64,000 nucleotides of DNA from Nocardioides sp. W7 (lineage in GTDB: Bacteria; Actinomycetota; Actinomycetes; Propionibacteriales; Nocardioidaceae), in contig NZ_CP095078.1 in the NCBI RefSeq assembly GCF_022919075.1, forward strand, positions 868,001-932,000. The letters are read 5' to 3'. A program made the position numbers and the translations under genes. Of the stretch, positions 53,558 through 62,012 are shown in pieces. The notes under the pieces are model-generated. The model worked only from the letters and a program-made list of their open reading frames with translations. It searched no databases and had not been told where the DNA came from. Positions within the stretch are counted from its first letter, which is position 1, and each line of letters starts with the position of its first letter.

Positions 53558-55086
53558 CGGGGTGCGACCTCCCGGTCGGTCGGGGGGATCTGGTCGGCGG
53601 CGGGGGTGCTCTCGCTCGGCGCCGGCTCGGAGATGCTCGGCTCAGGGGTCTCCGACGGCGTCGGCTCCTTGGTCGGGCTCGGCGACGGAGTCTTGCTCGG
53701 TTCCTTCGTCGGAGTCGGAGTCGGAGTCGGTGTCGGCCGCTCGCTCGGCGTCTCGGACGGGGTCGGGCTCGGCTCCTCCTCGGGGACCGGCCCCCAGTAG
53801 GACACCTCCACCGAGTCGCCCTCGGCGAGGTTGCCGGACGGGTCGACGGACGAGACGTTGCCCTCGATCCGGTCGCCCGGGTTGGCCACCTCGGTGGTGC
53901 TCACCCGCAGCTCCAGGTCGGCGAGCTCGTCGGCGACCTCGCCGACCGGGCGGCCGACGAAGTCGCTCTCCCGGACCCGCACGACCTCCGCGTCGCTGGG
54001 CGGGCTGTCCGGCTCGTCGTCGCCGCGGGTGGCCAGCACCGCCGCGGTCACCGCGACCACGCCGAGCAGCACCAGCAGCAGCACGATCAGCCAGCGGTTC
54101 CGGCGACCGTCCTTCGACTCCGGCTCGACCGCCGGCGTCGAGGTGGTCGGCGGCGGCACCGGCGCGGGGGCCGGTGCCCCGAGCACCTGGGTGCGCTCCG
54201 TCGGGGGCGAGGTGACCGGGGGCACGACCTGGGTCGCGGCGTCGGTGGCCGGGTCGCGCAGCGCGGCGGCGAGCGCCGCGCCGTCGGCGTACCGCTCGGC
54301 GGGGTCCTTCGACAGCGCGCGCAGTACGACGTGCGCCAGGTCGGCGGGCACCTCGGGGGGCAGGTCCGGCACCGGGTCGTGCAGGTGCGCGAGCGCCGTC
54401 GCGACCGGCGACTCCTTGTCGAAGGGCCGGTGGCCCGCCAGGCACTCGAAGGCCACGACGCCCAGCGCGTAGACGTCCGAGGCCGGGGTCGCGGTCTCGC
54501 CGCGGGCCTGCTCGGGGGAGAGGTACTGCGGGGTGCCCATCACCTGACCGGTCTGGGTGATGCCCAGGCCCTCGGTGGCGCGGGCGATCCCGAAGTCGGT
54601 GATCTTCAGCTGGCGGGACGGGGTGACCAGCAGGTTGGCGGGCTTCACGTCGCGGTGCACGATGCCGGCGGCGTGCGCGACCCCGAGCGCGTCGGCGGCC
54701 TGGGCGAGCAGCTCCCGGGTCGGCACGGGATCCAGGCCGGAGCCGGCGCGCAGCAGCGCCGAGAGCGGCTGGCCGTCGACGAGCTCCATGACCAGGAACG
54801 GGCGGGGTACGCCGGAGCCGTCGGCCGCCTCGGCCTCGCCGAAGTCGTAGACCGACGCGATGTTCGGGTGGTGCAGGGCCGCCGCGTGCTGGGCCTCGGT
54901 CTCGAACCGGGCCCGGAACGCCGGGTCGTCGGCGTACTCGGTCTTGAGGAGCTTGACCGCCACCTCGCGGCCCAGCGTGGTGTCGGACGCGCGCCACACC
55001 TCGCCCATGCCGCCGGTCGCGATCCGGCTGCGCAGCAGGTAGCGCCGCGCGTCGTCGGCGTACGTCTCGGGGGTCCCGGTCGTCAC
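53554..55086 (-). CDS. pknA: Serine/threonine protein kinase PknA
   Basis: A 510-residue membrane kinase. The catalytic domain shows GGMGEV, AVKLLK, HRDVKPANLL and DFGIAR. A linker and a membrane helix (about 335-355) precede one PASTA-like unit (about 370-435) and a Pro/Thr/Ser-rich tail. The tail is built on tandem hexanucleotides. GTG start overlapping the pbpA stop. PknA and PknB are expected to phosphorylate division and wall-synthesis proteins, including targets read by the Fha proteins upstream in the operon. Confidence 0.93.
   Translation of the reverse strand: MTTGTPETYADDARRYLLRSRIATGGMGEVWRASDTTLGREVAVKLLKTEYADDPAFRARFETEAQHAAALHHPNIASVYDFGEAEAADGSGVPRPFLVMELVDGQPLSALLRAGSGLDPVPTRELLAQAADALGVAHAAGIVHRDVKPANLLVTPSRQLKITDFGIARATEGLGITQTGQVMGTPQYLSPEQARGETATPASDVYALGVVAFECLAGHRPFDKESPVATALAHLHDPVPDLPPEVPADLAHVVLRALSKDPAERYADGAALAAALRDPATDAATQVVPPVTSPPTERTQVLGAPAPAPVPPPTTSTPAVEPESKDGRRNRWLIVLLLVLLGVVAVTAAVLATRGDDEPDSPPSDAEVVRVRESDFVGRPVGEVADELADLELRVSTTEVANPGDRIEGNVSSVDPSGNLAEGDSVEVSYWGPVPEEEPSPTPSETPSERPTPTPTPTPTKEPSKTPSPSPTKEPTPSETPEPSISEPAPSESTPAADQIPPTDREVAPR
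53711..53734 (-). repeat. Tandem hexamers in the pknA tail
   Basis: Three GGAGTC units plus one GGTGTC (plus-strand reading) encode Thr-Pro repeats. Slippage would change the length of the extracellular tail without a frameshift. Confidence 0.8.
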
Positions 55087-56555
55087 TTGATCACCGCTTC
55101 CATGACCGCCTTCGCGATCGGTCCGCCGATCGACCCGCCGCCGATCTCGCCGCGCGGGATGTCGGCACTCTCGATCATCACCGCCACTGCCACCTCGGGG
55201 TCGTCGGCCGGTGCGAACGACACGAACCAGGCATACGGCGGGACGTCGTCCTGGCCGCTCTGTGCCGTGCCGGTCTTGCCCGCGACCTGGATGCCGGGGA
55301 TGGCCGCCGGGCTCGCGGTGCCGTCGTTGACGGTGTAGGTCATCAGGTCGGTCAGCACCTTCGCCGTGGACGGCTCGACCGCCTGCGAGAACTCCTCGGG
55401 CTGCGTGGTCTCCACGACGTCGAGGTCGGCCGACTGCACCTCGTCGACGACGTAGGGACGCATGACCACGCCGTTGTTGGCGATCCCGGCCGCCACCATC
55501 GCCATCTGCAGGGGGGTGGAGCGGACCTCGAACTGGCCGATGCCGGCCTGGCCGGTCTGCGGCTCGTTGGCGTCGCGGGGGTACGTCGAGATGGCCTGCG
55601 GGCGCAGGTCCTCGAGGTAGTCCTGGTTGAAGCCGAACGCCTCGGCCTGCTCACGCATCTTCTCGTCACCGACCTGGATCGCCAGCTGGGCGAAGGTGGT
55701 GTTGCACGAGTTCCCCATGGCCTGGGTGAACGGGATCTGGTCGGAGCCGCAGGGGCGGCCCTCGTTGTCGATCAGGCCCGAGTCGCCGCTGGTCTGGGGC
55801 AGCTGGAAGGAGGTGCCGCCGGGCACGCTGTCGTCGGCGGCCCCGGCCAGCCCGTCCTCGATCGCGGCGGCCGCGGTGACCAGCTTGAACGTCGACCCGG
55901 GCGGCAGGGTCTTCTGGGTGCCCCGGTTGAGCATCGGGTCTCCCTCGTCGGCGTTGAGCCGCTTCCAGGCCTCGTCCACCGCCGCCTTGTCGTGCGAGGC
56001 GAGCTCGTTCGGGTCGAAGGTCGGCGACGTCACCATGGCCAGGATCTTGCCGGTCTTGGGCTCCAGGGCCACGACCGAGCCGCGGACGTCGCCGGGCACC
56101 TTCGCCAGCTCCGCCGACGCGGCGTCCTGGGCGGCCGGGTCGATGGTCAGCCTGATGTTGCCCCCCTTGGTGCCCTGGTTGCTGAGCAGGTCGACGAGCC
56201 GGGTCACGAAGAGCCGGTCGTCGTTGCCGGACAGCACGTCGTTCTGGGTGCGCTCGAGCTGGCTGGCGCCGTACGCGTAGGCGAAGAAGCCGGTGAGGGG
56301 GGCGTACTTGAACGGCTTCTTGTAGACGCGCTGGAACTCGTACTGGTCGTCGACGGAGACGCTCTCGGCGATCGCCTCGCGGCCGACGATGATCGAGCCG
56401 CGCTCGCGGGCGTAGGCGGCGTCGAAGACCCGGCGGTTGTCGGCGCGGTCGTTGAGCGCCTCGCTGCGGAAGTACTGCAGGTACGTCGCATTCGCCATCA
56501 GCGCCACGAAGAGCAGCAGGCAGAAGATCGAGATGGTGCGGATCGGCTTGTTCAT
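55083..56555 (-). CDS. pbpA: Class B penicillin-binding protein PbpA
   Basis: Peptidoglycan transpeptidase paired with the SEDS protein RodA. The 490-residue protein has an N-terminal membrane anchor (about 7-25), a dimerisation region, and the transpeptidase motifs SxxK (STFK in GSTFKLVTAAAAIEDG), SxN (SCN in MGNSCNTTF) and KTG (GKTGTAQ). Its start overlaps the rodA stop (ATGA) and its stop overlaps pknA (GTGA). Missing glycosyltransferase motifs confirm class B. Confidence 0.95.
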   Translation of the reverse strand: MNKPIRTISIFCLLLFVALMANATYLQYFRSEALNDRADNRRVFDAAYARERGSIIVGREAIAESVSVDDQYEFQRVYKKPFKYAPLTGFFAYAYGASQLERTQNDVLSGNDDRLFVTRLVDLLSNQGTKGGNIRLTIDPAAQDAASAELAKVPGDVRGSVVALEPKTGKILAMVTSPTFDPNELASHDKAAVDEAWKRLNADEGDPMLNRGTQKTLPPGSTFKLVTAAAAIEDGLAGAADDSVPGGTSFQLPQTSGDSGLIDNEGRPCGSDQIPFTQAMGNSCNTTFAQLAIQVGDEKMREQAEAFGFNQDYLEDLRPQAISTYPRDANEPQTGQAGIGQFEVRSTPLQMAMVAAGIANNGVVMRPYVVDEVQSADLDVVETTQPEEFSQAVEPSTAKVLTDLMTYTVNDGTASPAAIPGIQVAGKTGTAQSGQDDVPPYAWFVSFAPADDPEVAVAVMIESADIPRGEIGGGSIGGPIAKAVMEAVIK

Positions 56556-57952
56556 GGGAGTCGGACCACCTGTGTCGCCTCGGAGTCGGAGTCCTCGTCG
56601 TCGGCGGAGAGGTCGGGAAGGGGGCGGCGGGCCAGGTCGGAGATCCGCAGGAGCAGGGCGATGATCACCCAGTTCGCGATCAGCGAGGAGCCGCCGGCCG
56701 ACAGGAACGGGGTGGTCAGGCCGGTCAGCGGGATCAGCCGGGTGACGCCGCCGATCACCACGAAGACCTGGAGCGCGAAGACACTGGCCAGGCCGGTCGC
56801 GAGCAGCTTCCCGAAGCCGTCGCGCGAGATCAGCGCCGCGCGCAGGCCGCGCTCGACGATCAGCCCGTAGAGGACCAGCACGGCGAGCACGCCGGTGAGC
56901 CCCAGCTCCTCGCCGATCGCGCCCATGATGAAGTCGGAGTTGGCGTACGAGATCCGCCACGGGCTGCCCTCGCCGAAGCCGCGGCCGAGCAGGCCGCCCC
57001 AGGCCATGCCGAACATCGACTCGACCAGCTGACGGCTCTGGTCGCTGGTGCCCTCGCCGTAGTAGGAGAACGGGTCGATCCAGATGTCGAAGCGGCGCTG
57101 CACGTGGCCCGCGAAGGAGTACGCCGCCGCGGCGCCTGCGACGAACAGCAGCGCGCCGACCACCAGCCAGCCGGGCCGCTCGGTCGAGACGTAGAGCATC
57201 ACCAGGAACAGGCCGAAGAAGAGCAGGCTGGAGCCGAGGTCGCGCTGGGCGACCAGCACCATCAGGCTGACCCCCCACATCGCCAGGATCGGCCCGAGGT
57301 CGCGGCCGCGGGGCAGGTCGACGAAGAGCACCCGGCGGCCGGCGAGCGCCAGCGCGTCGCGGTGCAGCACCAGGTAGCCGGCGAAGGTGATCACCAGCAG
57401 CACCTTGGCGATCTCGCCGGGCTGGAAGCTGAACGGGCCGATGCCGATCCAGATCTTGGCGCCGTTGATGGTCTTGCCGATGCCGGGCACCATCGGCAGC
57501 ACCAGCAGGACCAGGGCGGCCAGGCCGCTGGTGTAGGTGAAGCGGGTCAGTCGGCGGTGGTCGCGCAGCACGATCAGGGTGACCGCGAACAGGATCACGC
57601 CCAGGGTCATCCAGGTGAGCTGGGCGCGGGCGACGTCGGAGTCGGGCCCCTTGGCCAGGTCGAGCCGGTGGATGACGGCCAGGCCGAGGCCGTTGAGCGC
57701 CGCCACGATCGGCAGCAGCACCGGGTCGGCGTACGGCGCGACGAAGCGGACGACGAGGTGGGCGGCGATCGTCAGCGCGGCCAGCCAGCTGCTGTAGCCG
57801 ACCATGTTGGCCGGCACCTCGCCCTGCACGCCGATCCCGACGGCGGCGTACGCGCCGACGCCGACGGCGAGCGCGAGGACGAGCAGGAACAGCTCGGCGC
57901 CCCGCCGGCGGCGGTGCACGAACCCCATCAGTCCGGTGGTGTTGGTACTCAT
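56552..57952 (-). CDS. rodA: SEDS-family peptidoglycan polymerase RodA/FtsW
   Basis: Polytopic glycosyltransferase that polymerises lipid II. The 466-residue protein has about 12 membrane helices. Key family segments are WIGIGPFSFQPGEIAKVLL, VAQRDLGSSLLFFGLFLVM, NSDFIMGAIGEELGLTG and TRLIPLTGLTTPFLSAGGSS. The pairing with pbpA by ATGA overlap fits a RodA-PBP2-like elongation complex. It starts inside the pstP stop. Confidence 0.95.
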   Translation of the reverse strand: MSTNTTGLMGFVHRRRRGAELFLLVLALAVGVGAYAAVGIGVQGEVPANMVGYSSWLAALTIAAHLVVRFVAPYADPVLLPIVAALNGLGLAVIHRLDLAKGPDSDVARAQLTWMTLGVILFAVTLIVLRDHRRLTRFTYTSGLAALVLLVLPMVPGIGKTINGAKIWIGIGPFSFQPGEIAKVLLVITFAGYLVLHRDALALAGRRVLFVDLPRGRDLGPILAMWGVSLMVLVAQRDLGSSLLFFGLFLVMLYVSTERPGWLVVGALLFVAGAAAAYSFAGHVQRRFDIWIDPFSYYGEGTSDQSRQLVESMFGMAWGGLLGRGFGEGSPWRISYANSDFIMGAIGEELGLTGVLAVLVLYGLIVERGLRAALISRDGFGKLLATGLASVFALQVFVVIGGVTRLIPLTGLTTPFLSAGGSSLIANWVIIALLLRISDLARRPLPDLSADDEDSDSEATQVVRLP

Positions 57953-59244
57953 GGCGACACCGCGGAGGTCGCCTCCGCCGGGTCCATCCGCTCGACGAGG
58001 TTCTCGACGATCTTGCGCGCGTCGTCGAGCGAGCCGTTGCCCATGCCCTCGTCGAGCTGCTGCTGGTAGGTGTCGGGGAGCCGGTCGATGTCGACGTTGG
58101 TGGTCTCGTACGGCTCCGAGAGGGAGATGCCCGGCAGGTCGGCGTTGACCCCGCGGAAGATGACCACCTCGTTGCCGTCCTGGGCCACGTAGTACTGCTG
58201 CTGCGTCCAGGACCAGGCCGCCGCGACGGCGATCCACAGCAGGCCGACGAGCGCGAGGGTCAGCAGCAGCCGCGAGAGCCACTGGAACCGGGCAGGCGGT
58301 CGCGGTGCGTAGCGGATCTCCTCGGGGTCGACCGGATCCGCGGGGATGCCGTAGTCGAGGTCGTCGGGCAGGCCCGGAACCGGATCGAGCTCCCCGGTGT
58401 CGCCGGACCGGTTGCCCCGGAACAGGGTGCCGCCGCGAGGGCCGCGGGTCGGACGACGCCGCAGCTCGGCGGCGGCGCCCACCAGCTGCGGCTGCAGCGC
58501 CTGGCCCTCCCCGTCGGTGGCCGGCGTGCCGTCGGACTCCAGGACGTCGGCCACGATGCAGGTGACGTTGTCGGAGCTGCCGGCCTCGAGGCTGGCGCGG
58601 ACCAGCTCGACCGCGGCGAAGTCGGGCGTGCCGGAGCCGAGGATCGCGGCGAGCCGGGGGTCGTCCAGGACCCCGCTGGCGCCGTCGCTGCACAGCAGCA
58701 GGCGGTCGCCGGCCACGAGCTCGAGGACGAACAGGTCGGGCTCGGCCTCGCGGACGCCGTCGAGCGCCTTGAGGATGATGTTGCGGTGCGGGTGCACCCG
58801 CGACTCGGCTTCGGTGATCCGGCCCTCGTCGATCAGGCTCTGGACGAAGGTGTGGTCGGTGGTGAGCTGGCTCAGCTCGCCGTCGCGCAGCAGGTACGCC
58901 CGGCTGTCGCCGACGTGGCCGAGGCCGATGCGGGCCCCGTCGAAGAGCGCCACGGTGGCGGTGGTGCTGGTGCCGTTGAGGGCCGGGTCCTCGTCGACCA
59001 GCTCGGCGATCCGGTCGTGGGCCCGGTGCAGGGCGCCGGCCACCGCGCCCAGCAGGTCCTCGCCGGGCTGCTCGTCCAGCTTGCGCAGCTGCTGGACCGC
59101 GGTGCTCGAGGCGACGTCGCCGCGAGCCGCTCCGCCGACGCCGTCGCAGACGGTGAGCAGCCAGGGGCCGGCGTACCCGGAGTCCTGGTTGTCGCGGCGA
59201 ACCCGACCCACGTCGGAGAGGGCGGCGTACTGAAGGCGCAGCAT
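57949..59244 (-). CDS. pstP: Serine/threonine protein phosphatase PstP (PP2C)
   Basis: Metal-dependent phosphatase that reverses PknA/PknB phosphorylation. The 431-residue protein has the PP2C metal ligands in RRDNQDSGY, VCDGVGG, GDSRAYLLRDG and SDGASGVLDD, plus SSDNVTCIV. The domain (about 1-235) is followed by a cytoplasmic linker, a membrane helix (about 325-345) and an outer tail. It starts 40 bases after fhaB and overlaps rodA by ATGA. Confidence 0.95.
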   Translation of the reverse strand: MLRLQYAALSDVGRVRRDNQDSGYAGPWLLTVCDGVGGAARGDVASSTAVQQLRKLDEQPGEDLLGAVAGALHRAHDRIAELVDEDPALNGTSTTATVALFDGARIGLGHVGDSRAYLLRDGELSQLTTDHTFVQSLIDEGRITEAESRVHPHRNIILKALDGVREAEPDLFVLELVAGDRLLLCSDGASGVLDDPRLAAILGSGTPDFAAVELVRASLEAGSSDNVTCIVADVLESDGTPATDGEGQALQPQLVGAAAELRRRPTRGPRGGTLFRGNRSGDTGELDPVPGLPDDLDYGIPADPVDPEEIRYAPRPPARFQWLSRLLLTLALVGLLWIAVAAAWSWTQQQYYVAQDGNEVVIFRGVNADLPGISLSEPYETTNVDIDRLPDTYQQQLDEGMGNGSLDDARKIVENLVERMDPAEATSAVSP

Positions 59245-59284
59245 CAGGGGGCGTCCCGCGTCCCGGGCGCCAGCACGTCCGGCG

Positions 59285-59755
59285 TCACTTGCGGAGCTCC
59301 AGGATGGTCTTGCCGATCCGGACCTGGGTGCCGATGGTGATCGTGGTGGGCTGGGTGATCCGGACGGTGCCGATGTAGGTGCCGTTGGTCGAGCCGAGGT
59401 CCTCGACGAACCACTGGTCCCCGGAGGCCGCGATCCGGGCGTGCCGGGTCGAGACGTAGTCGTCGTCGAGGCGGATGGCCGCGTCGGTGCCGCGTCCGAT
59501 CAGGATCGGCGCGTGCTCGAGGTCGGCCCGCTCGCCGGCGCTCGATCCTTCGACCACCAGCACGTGGGTCGGCGCGCCCCGCCGCTTCGACGGGGCCTTC
59601 GCGGTCTTCTCCTTGCGCGGGGCCTTGGCGCGCGCCGCCTCGGGAACCCGCGCACCGAACATGTCGGAGCGGATCACGGAGATCGCGGAGAGCACGAAGA
59701 TCCACAGGATCGCCAGGTAGGCGATCCTGACCAGCAGCAGGGTCAGCTCAGACAA
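59285..59755 (-). CDS. fhaB: FHA-domain protein FhaB (FipA)
   Basis: A 156-residue protein with an N-terminal membrane helix (about 6-26), a basic linker and a C-terminal FHA phosphothreonine-binding domain: IGRGTDAAIRLDDDYVSTRH and VEDLGSTNGTY. In mycobacteria FipA connects FtsZ and FtsQ after PknA phosphorylation. The TTG start lies inside the end of fhaA (8-base overlap). Confidence 0.93.
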   Translation of the reverse strand: MSELTLLLVRIAYLAILWIFVLSAISVIRSDMFGARVPEAARAKAPRKEKTAKAPSKRRGAPTHVLVVEGSSAGERADLEHAPILIGRGTDAAIRLDDDYVSTRHARIAASGDQWFVEDLGSTNGTYIGTVRITQPTTITIGTQVRIGKTILELRK

Positions 59756-60473
59756 GGCCGTCCTCCTCGACCACCCGAACGGTCATCGTGGTGTTGCCGA
59801 TGCGCACGGTGGAGCCGTCGTCGAGGGGAGATCGCTTGACCTTCTGTCCGTCCACGAGCATCCCGTTGGTGGAGCCGAGGTCGTGCACCTCGACCTGGAC
59901 GTCCTCGCGGCCGTCGGTGTGGCGGGTGTGCACCACGAACTCGACGTGCCGCCGGCTCACGCCGGGGTCGTTGATCCGCACGTCGGCCTCGCTGCCGCGG
60001 CCCACGACCAGGCTGGGCGGCTGGAGCGGGTGCTGGGTTCCGTTGATCTCCAGCATCGCGCGGGCCTGGCGTACCTGGGTGTACGACGAGCTGCCGGTCA
60101 CCTTGGCCTGGGCCTGGCTGCGCACCCGGAACCGACCGGTGGTCAGGTCGTCGGCGGACTCGAAGGCGATCGCGACCGGGCCGGGGAAGACGTAGCCCTG
60201 GGTCTCGGCGTGCAGGGTCACCTGGGCGACCAGCTCGTCGGCCATCGCGCTGTCGTACGGCGCGAGCCGCTCCAGGTCGACCGCGGACAGCTCCACGTGG
60301 AAGTCGTTGGGGACCATCCGACGCTCGCGCGACAGGATCTGCGCGTTGTTGTCGCACTCGCGCTGCAGCGCCGCTGCGATCTCGACCGGCTGCACGGCCG
60401 AGCGGAAGGCGCGCGCGAATGCCCCGGAGATCATCTGCTCCAAACGCTGCTCGAACTTCTGGAGCCCGCCCAT
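59748..60473 (-). CDS. fhaA: FHA-domain protein FhaA (DUF3662-FHA)
   Basis: A 241-residue protein. The N-terminal DUF3662 domain begins LQKFEQRLEQMISGAFARAF, and the C-terminal FHA domain has VVGRGSEADVRINDPGVSRRH and HDLGSTNGMLV. FhaA of mycobacteria is about 525 residues because of a long linker; here the linker is very short. FhaA binds the phosphorylated MviN pseudokinase in mycobacteria, so the pseudokinase at 11429 is a predicted partner. First gene of the leftward growth-control operon. Confidence 0.94.
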   Translation of the reverse strand: MGGLQKFEQRLEQMISGAFARAFRSAVQPVEIAAALQRECDNNAQILSRERRMVPNDFHVELSAVDLERLAPYDSAMADELVAQVTLHAETQGYVFPGPVAIAFESADDLTTGRFRVRSQAQAKVTGSSSYTQVRQARAMLEINGTQHPLQPPSLVVGRGSEADVRINDPGVSRRHVEFVVHTRHTDGREDVQVEVHDLGSTNGMLVDGQKVKRSPLDDGSTVRIGNTTMTVRVVEEDGLV

Positions 60474-60597
60474 CCGCGTTCCCCCTCTTGTCCTTGCATC
60501 CTGCCCCCACGGCAGGCCGACCGGCCCGACCTGGCGCCGGGTTGCGACCGATCGTAACGGGGTGGCGAGAGCGGGTGCCGGACCGCCGCACGCCGGT

Positions 60598-60627
60598 TTG
60601 GGATTGAGTGAGCGGCTGGGATACCTT
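60598..60627 (+). promoter_or_regulatory. Probable tRNA-Leu promoter
   Basis: TTGGGA (60598-60603) and TACCTT (60622-60627) are separated by 18 bases, 13 bases before the mature tRNA. The 167-base fhaA-tRNA spacer holds no gene. Confidence 0.55.
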
Positions 60628-60640
60628 GGGGCCGCTTCAC

Positions 60641-60723
60641 GCGCGAGTGGCGGAACGGCAGACGCGCTGGCTTCAGGTGCCAGTGTCCGAAAGGGCGTGG
60701 GGGTTCAAATCCCCCCTCGCGCA
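60641..60723 (+). tRNA. tRNA-Leu (anticodon CAG)
   Basis: Class II tRNA of 83 bases. The acceptor GCGCGAG pairs with CTCGCGC. The anticodon stem CTGGC/GCCAG encloses TTCAGGT with CAG. A long variable arm (GTGTCC GAAA GGGCGT) and the T-arm GGGGG-TTCAAAT-CCCCC complete the fold. CCA is not encoded. Confidence 0.96.
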
Positions 60724-60768
60724 CGTGGAGCGGTTCGGAGAAACCCGGACTGCTCGCCGAGACATCGC

Positions 60769-60800
60769 ACAGGGCTCCTGACCACGGTCAGGAGCCCTGT
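60769..60800 (+). terminator. Terminator after tRNA-Leu
   Basis: Nearly uninterrupted stem ACAGGGCTCCTGACC with its complement, loop of 2-4 bases, 45 bases after the tRNA. The rest of the spacer to 60918 has no evident element. Confidence 0.75.
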
Positions 60801-60918
60801 GGCGTTACCGAGCCGCAGGCACGGCGCACGACCGAGGTCCGTCCCTCGACGAGGGTGTGATCCGGCTCATGCTCGCACCCGCAACTCGGATGTGGCTTCG
60901 CCACAGGTTGCGACATCA

Positions 60919-61419
60919 ATGGGCATGAACTTCTCTGCACCGTGTTGCGCGGCAGTTGTCTCCGCGCTGGTCGCCCTGTCGATGTCCACAGCCCTGGGGC
61001 TGGCCTCCGCAACCCCGACCGAACCGGGGGACGCAACCGCCGAAGAGGCACTCGAACAGGAGCTCGAGCGTGATCCGAGGGGTCGGGTGCAGGGCAATGA
61101 GATCCACCGCCCCGACGGGACCGTGTTCGTTGCTGCCGATGCCGGCACGCTGTCACTGAGTCAGTGCCTGAGCGGACGCTGGTGCATGTGGGACGAAACC
61201 AACTACCAGGGGTCGTTCTCGTACCGCACGGGTTCAGCGGTCACGTACGCAATTTCGGGCACCGTGCATTCAGTGTTCAACAACCGAGCGAATGCGGCTC
61301 GGTTGTTTTCAAATACAGCGGCGGCAAATTCTTGTTACGTTGCGGGCCGGAAGTCGGCGTCGCTCAGCGCTTCGTACTACACAGCCAAGAAGGTCAGGTT
61401 ACTGGCCGGGGGCTGCTAG
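60919..61419 (+). CDS. Secreted peptidase inhibitor family I36-like protein
   Basis: A 166-residue exported protein. A signal peptide ends near GLASA. The C-terminal domain has CLSGRWCMWDETNYQGSFSY and VHSVFNNRANAARLF, resembling the gamma-crystallin-like I36 fold of Streptomyces metalloprotease inhibitors. Cysteine pairs suggest disulfides. Codon use has lower GC than the core genes and includes a TTA leucine codon (61399-61401). A terminator-like hairpin lies inside the gene. ATG 60925 is a possible alternative start. Confidence 0.8.
   Translation: MGMNFSAPCCAAVVSALVALSMSTALGLASATPTEPGDATAEEALEQELERDPRGRVQGNEIHRPDGTVFVAADAGTLSLSQCLSGRWCMWDETNYQGSFSYRTGSAVTYAISGTVHSVFNNRANAARLFSNTAAANSCYVAGRKSASLSASYYTAKKVRLLAGGC
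61279..61307 (+). repeat. Terminator-like hairpin inside the I36-like gene
   Basis: AACAACCGAGC and GCTCGGTTGTT form a perfect 11-bp stem with a 7-base loop, followed by TTC. It lies inside codons, so it could cause early termination or pausing, or be chance. Confidence 0.5.
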
Positions 61420-61490
61420 GCCTGCGGCTGCAGTGGCTCCGGCGTCGGTCTTGGGTGCTGGGGGGCGCAGGAAGGGCTGAGGCGTCGCAG

Positions 61491-62012
61491 GTGGACAGTT
61501 CGTACTTCAGTGATTTCTACGCCGAGATGCGCCCGGGGATAGCCCGCTTCATTCGTGCGCGATTCCCGTTCGATCTCGCTGAAGATCTGGCGAACGAAAC
61601 CATGCTGACGCTGTGGCAGAAGGATGTTGCCGCACCGACCAGCGAGATCGCTGAGCGACAACTGCGGTCGTTCGTGTACTCGATTGCCATCGGTCACATC
61701 CGCAACGCGGAGCGGAAGCAGGCCGCCGAGGGGAGGCTGACCACCGCCTTGGGGGAGGCGAAGCTACTGATTCGCGGTGACATCGGCGATCCGACGTACG
61801 AGGCAGTCCTCCCCGACCGGGTCGGGTCGTTGATCGCCGAGCTGAGCTTCGACGACCGGCAGGCCCTCAATCTGATGCTGGCCGGTTTCAGAACCAGTGA
61901 CATCGCCGCCATCCTGGAGGTGACGCCCAAGGCGGCTTCGATGCGGTTGAGCCGGGCGAAGGACCGACTCCGGACGAAGATGGCGGGCGAGGGGGTGAGG
62001 GGGGATGGCTGA
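61491..62012 (+). CDS. ECF-type RNA polymerase sigma factor
   Basis: A 173-residue sigma factor. Region 2 is seen in DLAEDLANETMLTLWQK and RSFVYSIAIGHIRNAERKQ. Region 4 is seen in LSFDDRQALNLMLAGFRTSDIAAILEVTPKAASMRLSRA. GTG 61491 is chosen from the family start; there is no strong ribosome-binding site. It overlaps the next gene by 8 bases. That gene has the topology expected of a partner anti-sigma factor. Confidence 0.87.
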   Translation: MDSSYFSDFYAEMRPGIARFIRARFPFDLAEDLANETMLTLWQKDVAAPTSEIAERQLRSFVYSIAIGHIRNAERKQAAEGRLTTALGEAKLLIRGDIGDPTYEAVLPDRVGSLIAELSFDDRQALNLMLAGFRTSDIAAILEVTPKAASMRLSRAKDRLRTKMAGEGVRGDG